Counted from the first letter of the stretch, positions 1 through 13,910 are shown. The stretch is 64,000 bases of DNA from Apoderus coryli (GCA_911728435.2 OU452201.1:20460001-20524000), one strand, 5' to 3'. Numbers and translations are program-made. The notes: generated by a model not told the origin, from the sequence alone.

Positions 1-1600
1 ACAAATCTTTAAGCAAAAATACGGATCTTAATATTAATTTTATGGTTAATTAACTTACGTTTGTTTGTTTAAGAAATATGATTGTTTTAGGTTTTCAACC
101 CTTTAAAAAAATTTGAAAACCTTTTTGTTCTTTATCCAAATAGGTTAAGGTAAGGTTGTTTGTTGTTGGATGTTGGATCTTACGAAAAAGCTTTAATATT
201 TTTGTTCCTCCTTTATTACATTTCTGTTAACCGGTACCATTATTTTTAATCAAGAAATTGTTTATCTGGGACCACAGGGTTCAATTACCCTGATGTGATG
301 GTCCCAGTTACACAAAACGGCTTTTTTGGGGGGCAACTGGGACTATAGCAAAGTAAATAGAAAATATTAAAAATAATTTTACATAATCAATTATTGTTAT
401 ATTAGCTTATGTGATGTGTACTTAAAAACTACTTTTAAATGTGTATGTAAAGCTTTTATGAAAATATAACGTAGGATATCTTATAATATGTTAACCTTGA
501 AACCAAGTTTTCACCGGACGGCCATAACAGGTTTAAAAGGTACGTTGTGCAGATCTTAAGCACTTGCTGTGGGTGGAGAGGTGTTACAAGATATATTCTA
601 ATGCGTTGTAGCCGCCTTTACCCATTTACATTTTTTATTTTGGAAGCATGGTCCAATTACCCCATGGGCACTGCTACCCCACCTTACGCGCTTAGTGAGA
701 CACACTGACGCATACACACAAATCCAAAAACATTATATTCATATCAGGGGAAAACAAAACGGGTATTTCCATTGCATTCCATATCGAATTTTTGAACTGA
801 TCCTAATAACTCCCTTTAATACTATCCTACTATAGTGTGCTGCAGGTAAAAAGTATAGCGTAGGAGACTTAAGATGCTTTTTAATGCGACACCTTATATC
901 AGAAGCTATATTTCTCTGACAAACTACCATTACCATAATTATTTCAATATTTGGCATATTACAACAATAGTTGAAAGATAACCAACTTGACTTTGAATGT
1001 AAATAAAACGAAAATTCTACAATTTTCAAAGGGCGGTCATAAAATAACAAGCTGGTAAATGTCTATACTAGGAGTTCCATTTCTGTGCTGTGCTTTGTTT
1101 AGAAAAGCGACTACAGCTGCTGTTTCTAAAGGTAAGCTAAGGTTCATTGTTGCCGATAACAGCTAAATTTGGAACTAACTATTGAGAATCTAAGATGCAA
1201 CTGGTTGATTTTATAGTTGTAAATTGTGTACTCTATTGTTTAGCCGCTTATTGAGTGCACAAAAGTCGGTTTCAAAAACGATGGTTATACTTTTGCCAAA
1301 AAACACCTCGGATTAATTTGTGCGGTTGGAAACAGCCAGGTAAGGTTAAGTTTGCAAGTATTTAAGGCGAGGATGTTTGCTTAATCTGCTAAAAATAGTT
1401 GAAACAGGATATCCGAGGATTGTTATTGAAAGATGTTTGGAAACAAACCAGACTGAATTTTTAATTGAACTGCTCAAATTCCCTCATTCATTGCAAACCT
1501 GGTTGAAATCGAACTATGGTGTGCCAGGAGCTACTTTGCAATTTAAACCAATTTAATTTTTCTTGGTAAATCTGAGAATCAGCTGTTTAGTGAGGATATG
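1..1600. other. Non-coding AT-rich DNA, no gene seen
   Basis: No convincing coding region. Around 267-306 there is a compact hairpin: CTGGGACCA pairs with TGGTCCCAG and an inner AGGGT pairs with ACCCT. A related sequence (ggtccaattacccc) recurs at about 650, so this is probably decayed repeat DNA. The remainder holds nothing I recognise. Confidence 0.5.
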
Positions 1601-1619
1601 AATTTTCTAACAAATTCCA

Positions 1620-1990
1620 ACTATGTTATTCTCTTCTCTCTTGCCAGAGGGTCGGTTATTTCCAGACGAGAGTCACATTATTGTTTCTTCCGATATTAAA
1701 GAGTCTGTGTTAACAATTCCAGACTGTTCTTCATGTAGATCATGATAAGCTTGGCTATCAGGGAAGATTTTTATTGACCTTTGCGCACAGTGCCCCTGCT
1801 GGACCTCCTGAGCACGCAGATTAATGGCCATAGCTTATGCTTCGAACATTGAAATTGTGAAATTTTTGCCTTGTATCTGCTTCCATAAACTCCGGCACTT
1901 GTACCTGAGTACATATGTCTTTGAGCCATCCGTGACCCAGCAATAGTCCGCGATTTGTATCACCGCCCATGTAGTATCCATTGATCTCTG
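1620..1990 (-). pseudogene. Decayed LINE RNase H-like fragment
   Basis: Read on the minus strand in shifting frames, this stretch resembles the RNase H domain that follows the reverse transcriptase in Jockey/R1-type non-LTR retrotransposons. One frame gives a GAGVYG-like strand; another gives FPDSQAY, matching the F-SDSQAA strand that carries a catalytic aspartate; further on there is an LARE segment like the A-D-LAR helix. At least two frameshifts and several stops break it. No RT domain is attached on either side, so it is an isolated relic. The assignment rests on short motifs and could be wrong. Confidence 0.3.
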
Positions 1991-1999
1991 CTGAGAAAC

Positions 2000-4450
2000 A
2001 GAATTTTATAAGACAGATGATAGTTTATTGCTGGATACATTACAATCATTCTCAAAATACTCTGACTTTCAATGTCGACCAGCAGTTTGCTGTTGTCCAT
2101 ATATGAACTATATGAAGGTAAGTTAAATCCAGAAGTACTTCCATAGCTGCTGACGGTGTGGTGGATTATGCACCAGTAATAGCCAAACAAGCTTGTCTCT
2201 GCAAAGCAGATAATGTTGCTTGGGTCAATCGCTGTAAAGCTTACTACCACCATGTATGTGTAGTATCTAAAAGTTGTCCGTATAGTATGTTACTAATGTG
2301 TAAGAAATTGAATTAATATTAATCAAGTGTGTATTAAGTGTTAATCGTATTTCTTCCTATAAGATTTTGTAATTCTTTTAAGATAATAGATATTATTATT
2401 ATATTAGAGAAGTAATCCATTCTATTATTATTAATCGAATATTTCTCAAAAAATCAATCAACTTTTCTGCTTTAACCCCTATTTTTAATTGGCTTTTGAG
2501 AAATTAATTATTTTTCAAATAATTGGCAGTTCTTTTCAACAAATATGATAGGTTGTTAGTCAATTTATTGTGCAACCAGATGAAGACAATTAGCTGATAG
2601 TAATAACTAAGATTCTGTCCTTATCATATAATGGAACCCTATGCCTTTTATAATATAATATTAATTTTCTTGTTATTGATAATTTACCTAAGTTGTATAT
2701 TTTTTGGTCTAGATTACAACAGGAAAATCAAATAAAATTTAGTGAGCTGCTATTATTTTTACAAATAAGTTGTTACACATTTACAATAAAATTATCGTAC
2801 AATTGATTAGGTGACGAGCTCATCATCTAATAAATTTGACTATTTTTGAACATGAAACAGTAGTTGCCCCTACAGGAAAGAATCAACAAGAATGCTGATA
2901 TCAGAGAAAGCTTTGAAACTCTATAAAAATGCTTTACATTAAAGATATTTGGGATAAAATAAAAATGATAAGCAATATATTTACCTAACATTCGCAAAGT
3001 TTTCAAAATTGAAAATACTATAATATGTGTTAATATTTAATAACTAGGTATACCTCTTAATGAAAATCAAAAAATTAAAAATGTGATACAACCAGAAATA
3101 CGCATGGAACTCAAATCGACCGAATTTGCTTTTATAACTACACCTTCCAAATAAAGTTGGAAAATCTTTTAAAACAAGGACTGCTCTTGTATCCAAAGAT
3201 AGGACAAACTTATTAACAAACTGATATATTGAAATTTTATTTGACATTAGATAGGTACACTCATTATTTTCAATTTTTTCATACCTACTAGCATATTTTT
3301 ATGATTAACTTCTAATGTTTTATGATCGTTGTTATATAATATATTTTCTTTAAAATCTATAAAGTTTATTAATTATTTATCATATTATACTTTCCAATAT
3401 AATATGATTCCCTATTTAAATATTATTACTTGTACATCAGACTTTTTTGTTACACACTGTTACTAGGTATTATTTTAAAATGTATCCGTAATTGAACCAC
3501 ATAAACTGCGGGGATGCAGTTAATTTTAAAATACACAGGAAATTGCGAAAAAATACTGAACTGAAAAACCTAACTAAAAAGTTTATTGATTTAATTCGGA
3601 CCATTCCCACCGATACTAGTACGTGAAATATAAAAATGCCACAAATTGATAAAGTAGAAAACAACAACACTTTTTTTTAATACTTTTTGGACACTTTAAA
3701 ATGACCATGCATTATAACCTATTTAAATGCTTATTATTTACAAGCTTACAACTTTATAATAGGCAATACTGCCATATATTTGTAGTTTACTGCAAGGAGA
3801 AATTTATTACTAATGGAATCGCTCCAGCATGCAGGCTTTAGCGAACAATTTGTAATTAATGTGCCATAATTATTAATTAAATTTGCTGTAATTCGAAAAT
3901 AATTATAATAGCCTGCCCTGCTAACAGTGCGAGTCATAACAAAAATTTATTTAATGACCAACGATAATCCGTACCCTAATTTCACAATGGAGACAGTGTT
4001 ACCTATCTAGCAATTTAAATCAAGTCTAGCATTTAAATTATTACATATAGGCATTCTGGCCTAAAATGTGTTACTGATTATACTATTAGTAGTAACACAT
4101 TTCGTAGCAATTTACATCTAGTTATTATTTTAGTACAGCATTTATTTTATTTCTACACATAATGGCAATTAAAAACTAAATGAATATTAGTTATTTCTGA
4201 ATAAAACAAAAAATGTGTGGAGTAGACGTGTTTTATTCAGACATATCACTCACGATATATGGATTACTTCAGAAAAAATTAATTATTACAAGCCGTCAAT
4301 ACACTAAGATGCAGATCTTGAGTGCCATTATTTTATCTCAAACAATTATTTACAAAATGACATTTCTTGTCATAGTTGCCATATTTAGTCAGATTCAGTT
4401 TAAGCTAGTATAAAATATGAAATATATTTAACTGCGTAAAAATAAAATGA
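2000..4450. other. AT-rich spacer without recognisable genes
   Basis: Only short open frames with no domain signature occur here. Base composition is strongly AT with many TTATTATTA-type simple runs. I see no RNA gene or clear terminal repeats. Confidence 0.5.
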
Positions 4451-4454
4451 AAAT

Positions 4455-4895
4455 AAAGCTTGGCTAATTTAAGTTTGTGGTTAATTAGGCATTTGCACTT
4501 GTGTTGGTTGTGTAAATAGATTTTGGATTAATCAATTGATATTGGTATTACGCAAATAATGAATACGTGATGGATGATGGTGAAATTTTTCAAATAAAGT
4601 GGCATCCACGATTCTTTAATTTTTCTTGATTGTTTATTTTAAATGAATTGAATGAAATATATATAAAACGCAATTTTTTCAACAACCAAAATATTTTAGC
4701 AAAAATAAAACAAACTTGGTGAAGTTAAGTGTATGTTTAATTAAGCATCTGCACATTTCACAATAAGCCCATGTGGCTGCAGTGAAACCGGGGACTAATG
4801 TCGCACGAAGCCTTAAAAAACATCTGCACATGTGTTGGGTGTAAATATATTTCGGATTAATTAGGCTATTCCGTGAATAATGAATACGTATGCAA
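4455..4895. repeat. Imperfect direct duplication with a nested insertion
   Basis: Two diverged copies lie in direct orientation, about 4455-4570 and 4715-4895. Both run from a CTTGGT/CTTGGC start through TTAATTA-GCAT-TGCAC and TGTGTTGG to AATAATGAATACGT. The second copy contains 75 extra bases bounded by the 11-bp direct repeat CATCTGCACAT (4746-4756 and 4821-4831). The insert is richer in GC than its surroundings. This looks like an old segmental duplication later hit by a short element. Confidence 0.6.
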
Positions 4896-5748
4896 ATATT
4901 TTTTTTTAACATTACTTTTTTGAAAATATTTGTTTTCTCCAAAACTATTCAAAAAAGGTACCTATAGAGAATATTAATACAAAGCTTATTTATAATTTAA
5001 TTGCTATTGAAATGTGCTTTCAAATATAGGGTGTCCTATTAAAACAAAAACATAAATAGGCAGTAATCGCACAATGTACAGTCGCGTTGAAAAATACAGT
5101 GGAAATGTGACAAAACAATAAATTCTGTGAATAATTGTTATTATTTTAATAATAGTCTGTATATGTCTGGGAGTTATGTAGACTTAATTAAAGAATAATA
5201 TACATAATAATGGGGTATTAGTTATGCCAAAAGCAGATTAAGTTCAATTCAGAATGAAAGAACCAACTTGGATTTTCATAGCTATGGTACGTGTTTGTTT
5301 ATACTGTTTTTCATTGTGAAACAGAATTATTGAGAGACAAAAGGCTGCCAGACTGCATAAAACTGACATATTGAACATATGAAGCTTTCAGAAAAATATA
5401 GCGGCGAAAATGCTTTTAGCTGAACAAGAGAAAAGGAGTTATCACAATATTCAATTACCAGTTCGGAATAGGAATAAACTTTGAAAACTGTCGAAACATA
5501 ATTATTAATTAACATGATTTTCAGTAAAACAAATTTTCCTGTCTTTGACAAATCAATTAAGTATGATGTATTTGTTATAAAATTATTTCTTTCAAATTTA
5601 TAAAAATGTTCATAATTAAGTATTATTGTATTCTATGGTTCTAAAGCTATGAATAAACTACGTTTTTAATCAGCATTTTTTGATATAATTTAAACTTCAA
5701 AAAAATAATTTTTTCAGTTGCTGCACGTGGGCTAACCCATTCAAAAAA

Positions 5749-6310
5749 TTAAACTGCACTTTTCGGCATCGTGTCGGGCTTGGTTTTAAAATAATCTGGA
5801 GCATTGATAATTATTTGCAATAACTCAACTTCCTTAGCGATGGGAGAAGCATAGACTCTTGATTTAAGAGCGCCCCACAGGAAAAAGTCCAGTCGGTTGA
5901 TCTTGCTGACCAAGTTGCCTCTTTTGATCCATCTATTAGGATATGTTCCATTTAGAAATGTGCGAACGTTGATACGAAAGTATGGAGGCCCTCCGTCGTG
6001 CACAAATCACATTTCAGCACGAAATTGTAAGGAAACGTAAACTGTTTTGCAAGAAGAGATACGTTAACTGATTTGGCATTGTGAATCATACCTGCCCAAA
6101 CATGAATTCTTATTTCATGCTGGAAATGTTTCTCCCCGAAGGCATGAGAATTATCATCGCGATACACATGTTTGTAATGTAAATTTCTAATTCACTCGTG
6201 AACGCAGCTTCGTGCGTATATAAAATTTTCTTATGAAAGCTTGCATTTAGTATTCTCATTGTCTCCCAAAATATCAGCCGAACTTCAAGGTCTATTGGCA
6301 AAATATTTTG
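5749..6310 (-). pseudogene. Tc1/mariner-superfamily transposase remnant
   Basis: Three overlapping minus-strand frames together read as the catalytic half of a Tc1/mariner (IS630-like) transposase. In order they show an LYTHEAAFT segment (first catalytic Asp region, normally F-DEA-FT), a FQHEIRIHVWAG segment, then HDGGPPYF-NVRTFLN-T-PNRWI (second Asp region, normally QDGAPPH) and LDFFLWGALKSRVYA, the PLDFFLWG motif that ends the DDE/D core. The reading frame is broken at least twice, and the helix-turn-helix N terminus is not recognisable upstream. It cannot make a working enzyme. The tract about 5020-5060 beginning ATAGGGTGTCC may be part of the same dead element. Confidence 0.75.
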
Positions 6311-7380
6311 AACATGCTACCGATGGAGTAACTGCTCTCGTAGAATGTTATTAATTGTTAGGAATTCTGTGATCATCGATAGAGGCGTTTGAAAATTATT
6401 CCGGAAATTGATATTAATTGGAGAACTTAGGATTGGATATACTAGGTATATTTACCTAGATCGGCGTATTTTTAGTTGAGGAATTTGTGGTTAAGCATTG
6501 TACACACATTTCATGGATAACCTGTATTATAGAAGGCAGCTGAATAAATCGCAGTGGAGTGTAGGTGCACTTTTTGCCATTTTACAAAGTTCTTTTGATG
6601 TATTTTTTTAGTGGTTTAGTAAAAAAAAATATGCTTTGATTCTGTTTTTAAACTTTATGCGGGAGGTAATATATATGCAAAACATCAAATAATGGTTTGA
6701 TATTAGTTAGAAATTTTTTGTACTAATTGTGAATATTAATGTACTGATTTTCGCCGCATGAAATATCAATAAATAGACCAATAATCACCAAAGACGATTC
6801 ATGGAGTCGTAAAATGTTGGTTTGAAAAAATATGAACATCCAACATATACACAAGCTAAATATATTATAATATAACAATTTGTTTTGCTCGATGAGAACT
6901 ATTCTAAAATGAAACTAGCGGATTCTCTTGCACAACGAGAATGTAAAGAATTCGAAAACCATAAGAGTAGTTGGCAAATGGTTTTTATTAAATATTATAA
7001 AAATATAGCTCCGATAATAATTTTTTGTAGTATGATATAATTTCAAGATATATATGAAAATCATTTTCCACAAGCAACTGAGAAAGTTAGCAATATCGAT
7101 AACTATCTCAAGCAGGTTTTTTTATATAATAATAATAATATTATTGCATCAGTAGTAAACAATTACAATAATTATAATATAATGAGATTCAGTACGGCGC
7201 TATGTACAGTACATATAACCGTCGGTTCAGCTAACCCATTGCCAGTAAAATAATATTCAGGAATAACATTTATAAATATAATAATACATGGAAAAGATTA
7301 AATATAGAACAATAATAACAATAATTTACATAAACACAAAAACAGTAACAAATAGCAATAGGCAAGTCTGCCTATCCTCA
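6311..7380. other. AT-rich spacer
   Basis: No coding potential above background and no RNA gene seen. It contains ATT/AAT simple runs (about 7110-7180) and otherwise unremarkable sequence. Confidence 0.5.
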
Positions 7381-7399
7381 CATCGCTGAACGATCTATC

Positions 7400-8300
7400 A
7401 CTATTGTTCATCCCAAGTCAGCTATTGGAGTTTATGCATTTATCCACTGTATATGAGAAGGACCGTTTGTGCAATTCCGTGGAACGGATTAAGTGAATTA
7501 GGGAAGCGTATATTTATATTGTGAATATCTGTCCTAAACTGGATTTTATTGTACACATAGGGTGGTGTTTTATTTTTTAAAATAAAAAATATCTAACTGA
7601 GGTATGCAGTTATCGTATGTCGTGCATATTAATCCAGTTGGCTTTACACAAAGTGTGGCTGACTCTCTGGAACCTGCGAACCCCAAATATCAGTCTCAAA
7701 CATGAATTCTGAAGCTGGCATTATAAATGGTATCGCAGTAGTTCAGCTGTGATAATACGAGCGTGTCACACAGCGATATTTTCAGGTTTCTGGTTCGAAC
7801 TTCTGTATTATGAAATATTGTTTTATTTAGATAGGCTTTCTGGGAAGACTTTGTAATGTGAAAATCTTAATTCCTCGTAAAGCAAGATTTTTAAGCGTAT
7901 TGCCAAACGTATTTAAGAATATCTATCTGTCTTTCAGCTTTTCGACCGAAGACAATTGCCACAGTTTTCTCCGCATTCAGTCTTAGACAATGGCTCTCCG
8001 CAAAAACTCTAAATGAATGTGTGCGGTGCATTCTTTAAGGGAAACGACAAGTAGTAGTGCTGTTGGCAATGAGAAATTACACTGGGTGCGTTGGACGTAT
8101 ATATGCTGAATAGTAACAGTCCAAGTATTGATCCCTGAGGAACCCCCCTTTAGAACAAGAAAACGAGAAAGTGCCCCCTATTTTTCGTGCATAATCCCAC
8201 AAAGGCCGTGCAAAAATTATTCAAGCAAGATCGTAAGTAACATATTGTGAGATTGAGGTAACCTTAGGCATTAGGTCCACAAGCAATTACTTTCATTTAC
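7400..8300 (-). pseudogene. Decayed Jockey-like LINE reverse transcriptase (C-terminal half)
   Basis: On the minus strand, shifted frames read GVPQGSIL (RT motif 4) near 8100-8140. Further along come a LNAEKTVAIVFGR segment like the LN-KT motif that follows the catalytic aspartates (about 7900-7970), LRLKLCDTLVLSQLNYCD near 7740-7780, and FRTDIHN-NIRFPNSLNPFHG near 7470-7540. This order is typical of the end of RT and the region after it in Jockey/CR1-type non-LTR retrotransposons. Several frameshifts and stops are present and the FADD-type active-site motif is not readable. It is a dead 5'-truncated copy, and no poly(A) tail or target duplication was identified. Confidence 0.65.
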
Positions 8301-9200
8301 GACAATTTTCCTCTAAAATATTTTTTTTAGAAACTATAAAAACTACATTTACTAGAGAAAATTATTCTATTCATTTGTTTTTATATTTAAAAACATAACT
8401 TTGCTATGTCATTCTTTTTTGAAGCACACTATATAATATTTAAAAATATTTTTAATATATGTGCCCTTAATGAATGTACATAATGTACCGGGCAAAGAAA
8501 TCAAAAACTCAGTCCAGTTTCACCATAGAACTTTATTTGCCAAAATAATAATAATTAATAAAAAAAAACTCATTTCAGACAAAATGTTATGTTAATTAAC
8601 TATTTTTGTATCATAAATTAAAGTGAAAAGAAGAAAATATATTATCGTAGAGAACTGGTGTTTCAGCTTAGATACTTACTCGTATTCATTACCTAATTCT
8701 CTTAAAAGCTGCCATTAAATGCTCATTGCATAGTATACTACTGTAAATTGGGTATTATTCAAGCTATTTCTAACAATATACCAGCATTTTTATGAAAGGT
8801 AGGCTTTAGAATCTGTACACTTATAAGTATATATAGGAGGTTAGATGGCTTGAGAAATTTTACAAACATATCTTTTTTAAACAACGGTGCTGAACACGTT
8901 GCTTTATGGAGAAACAAAAGACTCGTTATATGTTATCTGGCAAAGAGCTAAAGAGAAAAAATGAGGTGTTGGCAGGTTGAAATAAATTATTTAAGAAACT
9001 GTGACATTACAAACAGATGTGGAAAAACGTGCTTTAATACATTAAGATATCTTAAGAACAGTTCTCGTTGTGAATTAACCTTCTTCTAGTTGGGTAGACC
9101 GGGGACAAATTAAACATTTTTAACTTTTGTGGATTTTGCTGTTATGGGTAATTTCTGTATTCTAATGCAATTGGAATAATGAATCGTAAAGTGATAACAG
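8300..9200. other. AT-rich spacer
   Basis: Nothing recognisable: AT-rich sequence with short A and T runs and no domain-bearing open frame. Confidence 0.45.
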
Positions 9201-9206
9201 TGTATA

Positions 9207-10430
9207 CAGTGTGCGCCAAAATTATGGAATAAATTCATTATATTGAGAATGGTCTAGTTTTAAGAAAAATCCTGTGACAAGTCGATTTTTATTTTTGAAT
9301 GTTATAATTTTTGAGATGACGTGTGACAGAATCTCTTCAGGGATGGTGTTCGGGCCTTTGAATAATGTTTTAGCGAGCAAAACTTCTTTATGTTGATTAT
9401 AATTATTTTAACTCATACAAACACTGAAATCAATTTGTTTACATTAAGTTATACAACAATAACAAAATACCTCCATTAATATCTTACCTGCCGCTAAGCT
9501 GTGACAGTGTGCATGGACTAAAGAATACAACAAATTATATTCAATTGTTAAAATATAGGATCTTAGAAATGTAGGTAGATAAAATATTTAAACAAAAAAT
9601 ATCTTTCTCATTTAACACTCTGTGAGCCATCTATTGGAGATTTATAAAAATATAATATTTTAGTATTATAGATAATCAACAATTTATCGAGGGGTATTTA
9701 AATAAATCACAAGACAGGAGTAGTGTATTTGTTACAGACGTCATCGATTACTTTTTTAGAAAGGAATAAGGGTCATGGGAGGTATCCTTAATTAAATTTG
9801 AAAGTTATAATTATTAATTCAATGATATTACCCTATATAATTATTTATACAGGGTTTAAAAACAATATTTTGCATTACATTCATTTACACAACAATACAA
9901 AGTATGTCAGAATTTATTACAAAATCAGAAATAAATTATTTTATTTAACAAAAAAAATAATTAAAAATTACGTTTCACTCAAATATGATGTTCAAATTAC
10001 CACCCGTTCGCCTCTTGGCAACAATTGAAGCGACGACTACTTTCTTCTAGAACATTTTGGATCATTTGTCGACTTCTTAAGCGTTATTGATTGATGCGTT
10101 ATTGATTAATTTACTTCCATTGCTGTTTACTAGACTGAAGTGTGAATGCATTGTAAATACCCTCAATTTAAATATATATATTTTTTGAGTTAAATTTTAT
10201 ATCACTGAATAGAAAATTGAATACCGCTTCAAATGAGGTATCACATCACCCTTATTATCGTTTAAAAAAATAATCGTTCAGGTTGATGACGTAAATGATA
10301 TAGCACACAACTTAAAAAATTAAATTAAAATATTAAAATCGACCTAGTTGTCTTTTAAGAAAAATGATGTGTTTTCTTAAAAGTCAACCATTCTCAAAAT
10401 TAAGAATTTATTCCATAATTTTGGCGCGTA
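9207..10430. mobile_element. Non-autonomous DNA transposon with ~60-bp terminal inverted repeats
   Basis: The left end reads GCGCCAAAATTATGGAATAAATTC, continuing through TTGAGAATGGT and TTTTAAGAAAA; the same sequence in inverted orientation occupies about 10365-10428. A TA dinucleotide flanks each end, as expected for the Tc1/mariner superfamily. The 1.2-kb interior has no transposase; its one 76-codon frame (9798-10028) is AT-biased and has no known motif. It is probably an internally deleted, non-autonomous copy. Confidence 0.7.
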
Positions 10431-10802
10431 AAAGATTTTTACTTGTAAACTAAAGTTATGTTTTCTAATAATATACGTGGGATACACCTAACAACACCCA
10501 GTGAATTAATTACATTGTAATATTTGTTTACTTTCAATACCTACATAAGTCTCAACATTTTTATGTCAATTTTCAATAAATTTTTTTCCTGTGATATTTT
10601 TAAATTAAATATCTTAATTTTTAAGTGTTGTAAAAGCAAAAATATCGAGGGGTGTGGCTGCCTGAAGAGTATAAATTAGATTGAAATATACGCATACAGT
10701 AGTATCTAGTTGATATTTTGAAGAAATAAACTTCAGGACAAGAGTAAGTAAATTCTATTTTATGTTTTTCTGTTAAATTTAAATATGATAATAACTTTAG
10801 AC

Positions 10803-11082
10803 CAGTAATTCCCAAAGTTGTCCAGGTGTACCCCCAAGGGTCCACGGGAGACTCGACGGGGGTCTACGTTGGGCGTGACAATATGTGTCCATATTCGTAA
10901 TGTCAAAGAAGTAAAGTTGGATGGAGTCAGTCACTTTCTCAATTGGCAAAACTGCTTTTTTACATCCACTCACAGCACAATCAATTAAAATTTGCAATCC
11001 ATTGTAACTTTTTGCAGGGGTCCACCGGATAAAGTAAAATTTTGAAAGTGGTCTATGAAACAAAAGAGTTGGGGAACCTCTG
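10803..11082. mobile_element. hAT-type MITE (280 bp) with 8-bp target duplication
   Basis: The ends are CAGTAATTCCCAAAG on the left and, inverted, CAGAGGTTCCCCAAC on the right, matching the CAG-GGTTCCCAAAC ends of many animal hAT elements. The flanks are CTTTAGAC (10795-10802) and ATTTAGAC (11083-11090), an 8-bp target duplication with one mismatch, the size hAT transposases make. Inside, the right half carries the GGGGTCCACCGG-type segment common in this group. There is no coding capacity. The element sits only ~370 bp from the right end of the preceding TIR element. Confidence 0.8.
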
Positions 11083-11090
11083 ATTTAGAC

Positions 11091-13000
11091 AATCATCCCC
11101 TGTACAGTAGATGCCGAAGTAGTTCGCCTACGTCACACCAGACAATCAGGTTTTTCTCTAGAAAGGACAGTCTAACGCGTTATAAAAGCATATGAAGATA
11201 ACAAGAATATAATACATGACAGACGTTAGTAAGGGCTGTTAGAAATACATAAATGATTTTGGGTGTGGTTTTAGACTTTTATTTAATAATTGAAAATAGA
11301 ATACTTTTTACATATATAATATAACAATAGAATAAAAGTCAAATCTCCATGAAATAATCTTTACTATAATGATCGGCAATTCTTTAGCCATACATGTTTG
11401 GGAACCTGACTGGTCCTATCTTCAGTGGCTGATATTTAATTATAAGGGCCTTTATTTTTAATTGAATTCAGCCATAGCTTAATCGCTGTAGCCGTCTGCT
11501 CAGCTAAATTAGGAAACTTTCGCGAGATAGGTATACTTAATTACAATAACGAAGGATCCATTATTATTTAAAAAAGATAATCTGCAATAAGAAAAATTTG
11601 TCAATAACATAAATATAATGATTTTTTAGTTTTTAAAAAATTGTTTAACCTTTTTTCCACGAAGTGACTCGAAAGTAAATTAAAAGGCATTTTTATCTAT
11701 CGACTAGTTGCGTCTGGAATTTACATGAAATATGTAAATCTGGTCTGTGCTACGTAAAAAAGTTGAATAAAGGAAATTGTATTTCATACATTATACGATG
11801 GGTGTTTTAAATTCAAATTTTATCGTGGGGATTTCAGAAACTATCTTAGATATGGTTGGTGTGTATTTTGATGCTCATAAAATGCTGTTTTGAAGCCGCA
11901 AAAATTGACAGTTTTGTCAAAAATTTTTGGAAAAACAGAACAAATTTTTGCAAAATTGTTCTGATTTATTCATACTATTGCAATAAAATTATTAAGACTT
12001 TATTCCACTTTTTGCCGTAGATAGAAAATGGCTAATAATTACTCACATTCATTCAATCAATTCGCTAATGTAAAATTTAATTGACCAAATATCGAAAAGC
12101 GTATTCTAGCTAGAGCTGGTCAGAACTATCAGTGTTCTGCATCTCATCATCCTCGAGATATAATTATTCAATCGGCAACACCAGACTAAAGGCTCATCTA
12201 GGCGCCTCAGATGAGATCTATACTCAGGTTCAACACTTGCTTGGGTCTTGATTTTTATTGATTTTCTAACTCCTTCCATTATGCCAAACCTTAAGATTTA
12301 TCATCATCAAGTAGTATATTGGTGGTGCTGAACGCTACGTCCATTGCCGGTTCTGGTTCGACCAATTCCCATTCAGCCCCATCTTTTGCCGATTCATTCC
12401 ATAATAAACCTGAGTTAAATTTTTGTTTTCCCAAGATTTGAGTGTCTCGTTCCATACTCTTATTAATGTAGTTACTTCGTTTCGCGTACATTATTTATTT
12501 GCTACATATATGTTTGCGAAAAGAAACAATAGAAAAAAATCCCGATGGCAGCCAGTCGGAAAAGTAGATTTTTGATTTATGTATTTTTTATTTATACTTA
12601 GTCTACCACTGACACCCACTATTAATAAACAAATAATGGAATATTCTGACAGTCGCCAAATATAACAAAGTGTCATATTGACAGTTATTTTAACTGAAAT
12701 ACCCATTATACTATAATACATACGTAAGTACGGTCTAATTGTTACTTCACAGGTGTTTATTTGTCAAAATAATTACAGGTATAGCGGGTGATGATATTTT
12801 TTTTATTTTTTGTTACTTTATATTGACTTACATTTACTTAAATATGCCAGCGATGAAAAAACTCTCCAAATAAACATTGTAGAGATTTAAGTGCTCTATC
12901 ATTTGATATGTAACATCGGTATTTTCTATTAACAATGAAAAAAATATGATTTTTTTAAAACTTTGACAGGCCGCCATTCTGAAATTAGCTCTCCGATTTC
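11091..13000. other. AT-rich spacer
   Basis: No gene recognised. Two minus-strand frames (12291-12491 and 12491-12721) abut but carry no motif and no splice-site pattern that convinced me. Confidence 0.4.
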
Positions 13001-13121
13001 AATCGCCAACGAACTCACGCGATTCCATGACCTAGCCGAGTTTCTAACCAAATTTTGTTTCGATTGGTCAAAAAATGCGGCCTAGACCGTGACGCAAAGT
13101 TTCTATATCCCATATATATAT

Positions 13122-13245
13122 ATATATATAGATATATAAACTTTTGAACTGAGGTCATTTTTAGGATCCAGGGGTCATAAAATGAAGTACTGCATAAAAA
13201 TTTTTCAAAATTTCGGTTGTGTCGATCTCCTGAATAGTTAGATTT
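13122..13245 (-). repeat. Inverted partner of the repeat at 14718
   Basis: This ~120-bp block, containing ATAGATATATAAACTT, a TTTTAGGATCC stretch and CTGCATAAAAA, reappears in opposite orientation at 14718-14836. The (TA)n run at about 13112-13132 lies at its edge. The pair brackets ~1.5 kb containing a hammerhead-like motif and more repeat sequence, so it may form the outer arms of a composite foldback element. Confidence 0.6.
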
Positions 13246-13910
13246 TTTTTTAAAATCTACTAAAAAGACTAACAAATAAAAGTATTTATCAACTTGTACA
13301 ATATACATATCACTTACAGAGCATAAGGAAAATCTATGTATCCACATCTAAACAACTAAACTTAGCAGTTCAAGAAACCACACACCTAATAAAGACCATT
13401 CTCCACAAGTAAATGATTCACTTTAACTTTAAAACACCTTGAGTCCAACTTGTTCAGTGAAGATGGAAGTTTATTATGTAGATTCAGGTTCAATGAGTTT
13501 CTAAACGATTTTGCAAGCCTGAAATATGGCACTCTGAGCTACCTAGCGCTTCTAGTTTGACAGTCGTTAACGTCACCCATCGTCCCTAAATAAATAAATA
13601 AATAAACCCGCTCCCGAAAGAACTCTCACAGCTCTCACATCAACTTTGGGTCAGATCTCAGAAACGATGGCCAAAAAAATTTCTTGAGTACGCCACTGAA
13701 ATCTACGTAAAAATGTCTATCAAATGCAATGTTCACCTTTTTTCTATCTTATACAGGGCGTGATATATTATAACACCCTAAAAGGATATTTTAATAATGT
13801 ATTTTTCTTGAACCTTGTTACAGTTTTTTTATTCTTTTCCTTTCTTGGGATTAAGGTTCTTATAAGCAATTTTTTTTTCCTTTTGAAATATGTTTATTTC
13901 ATGTCAAAGT

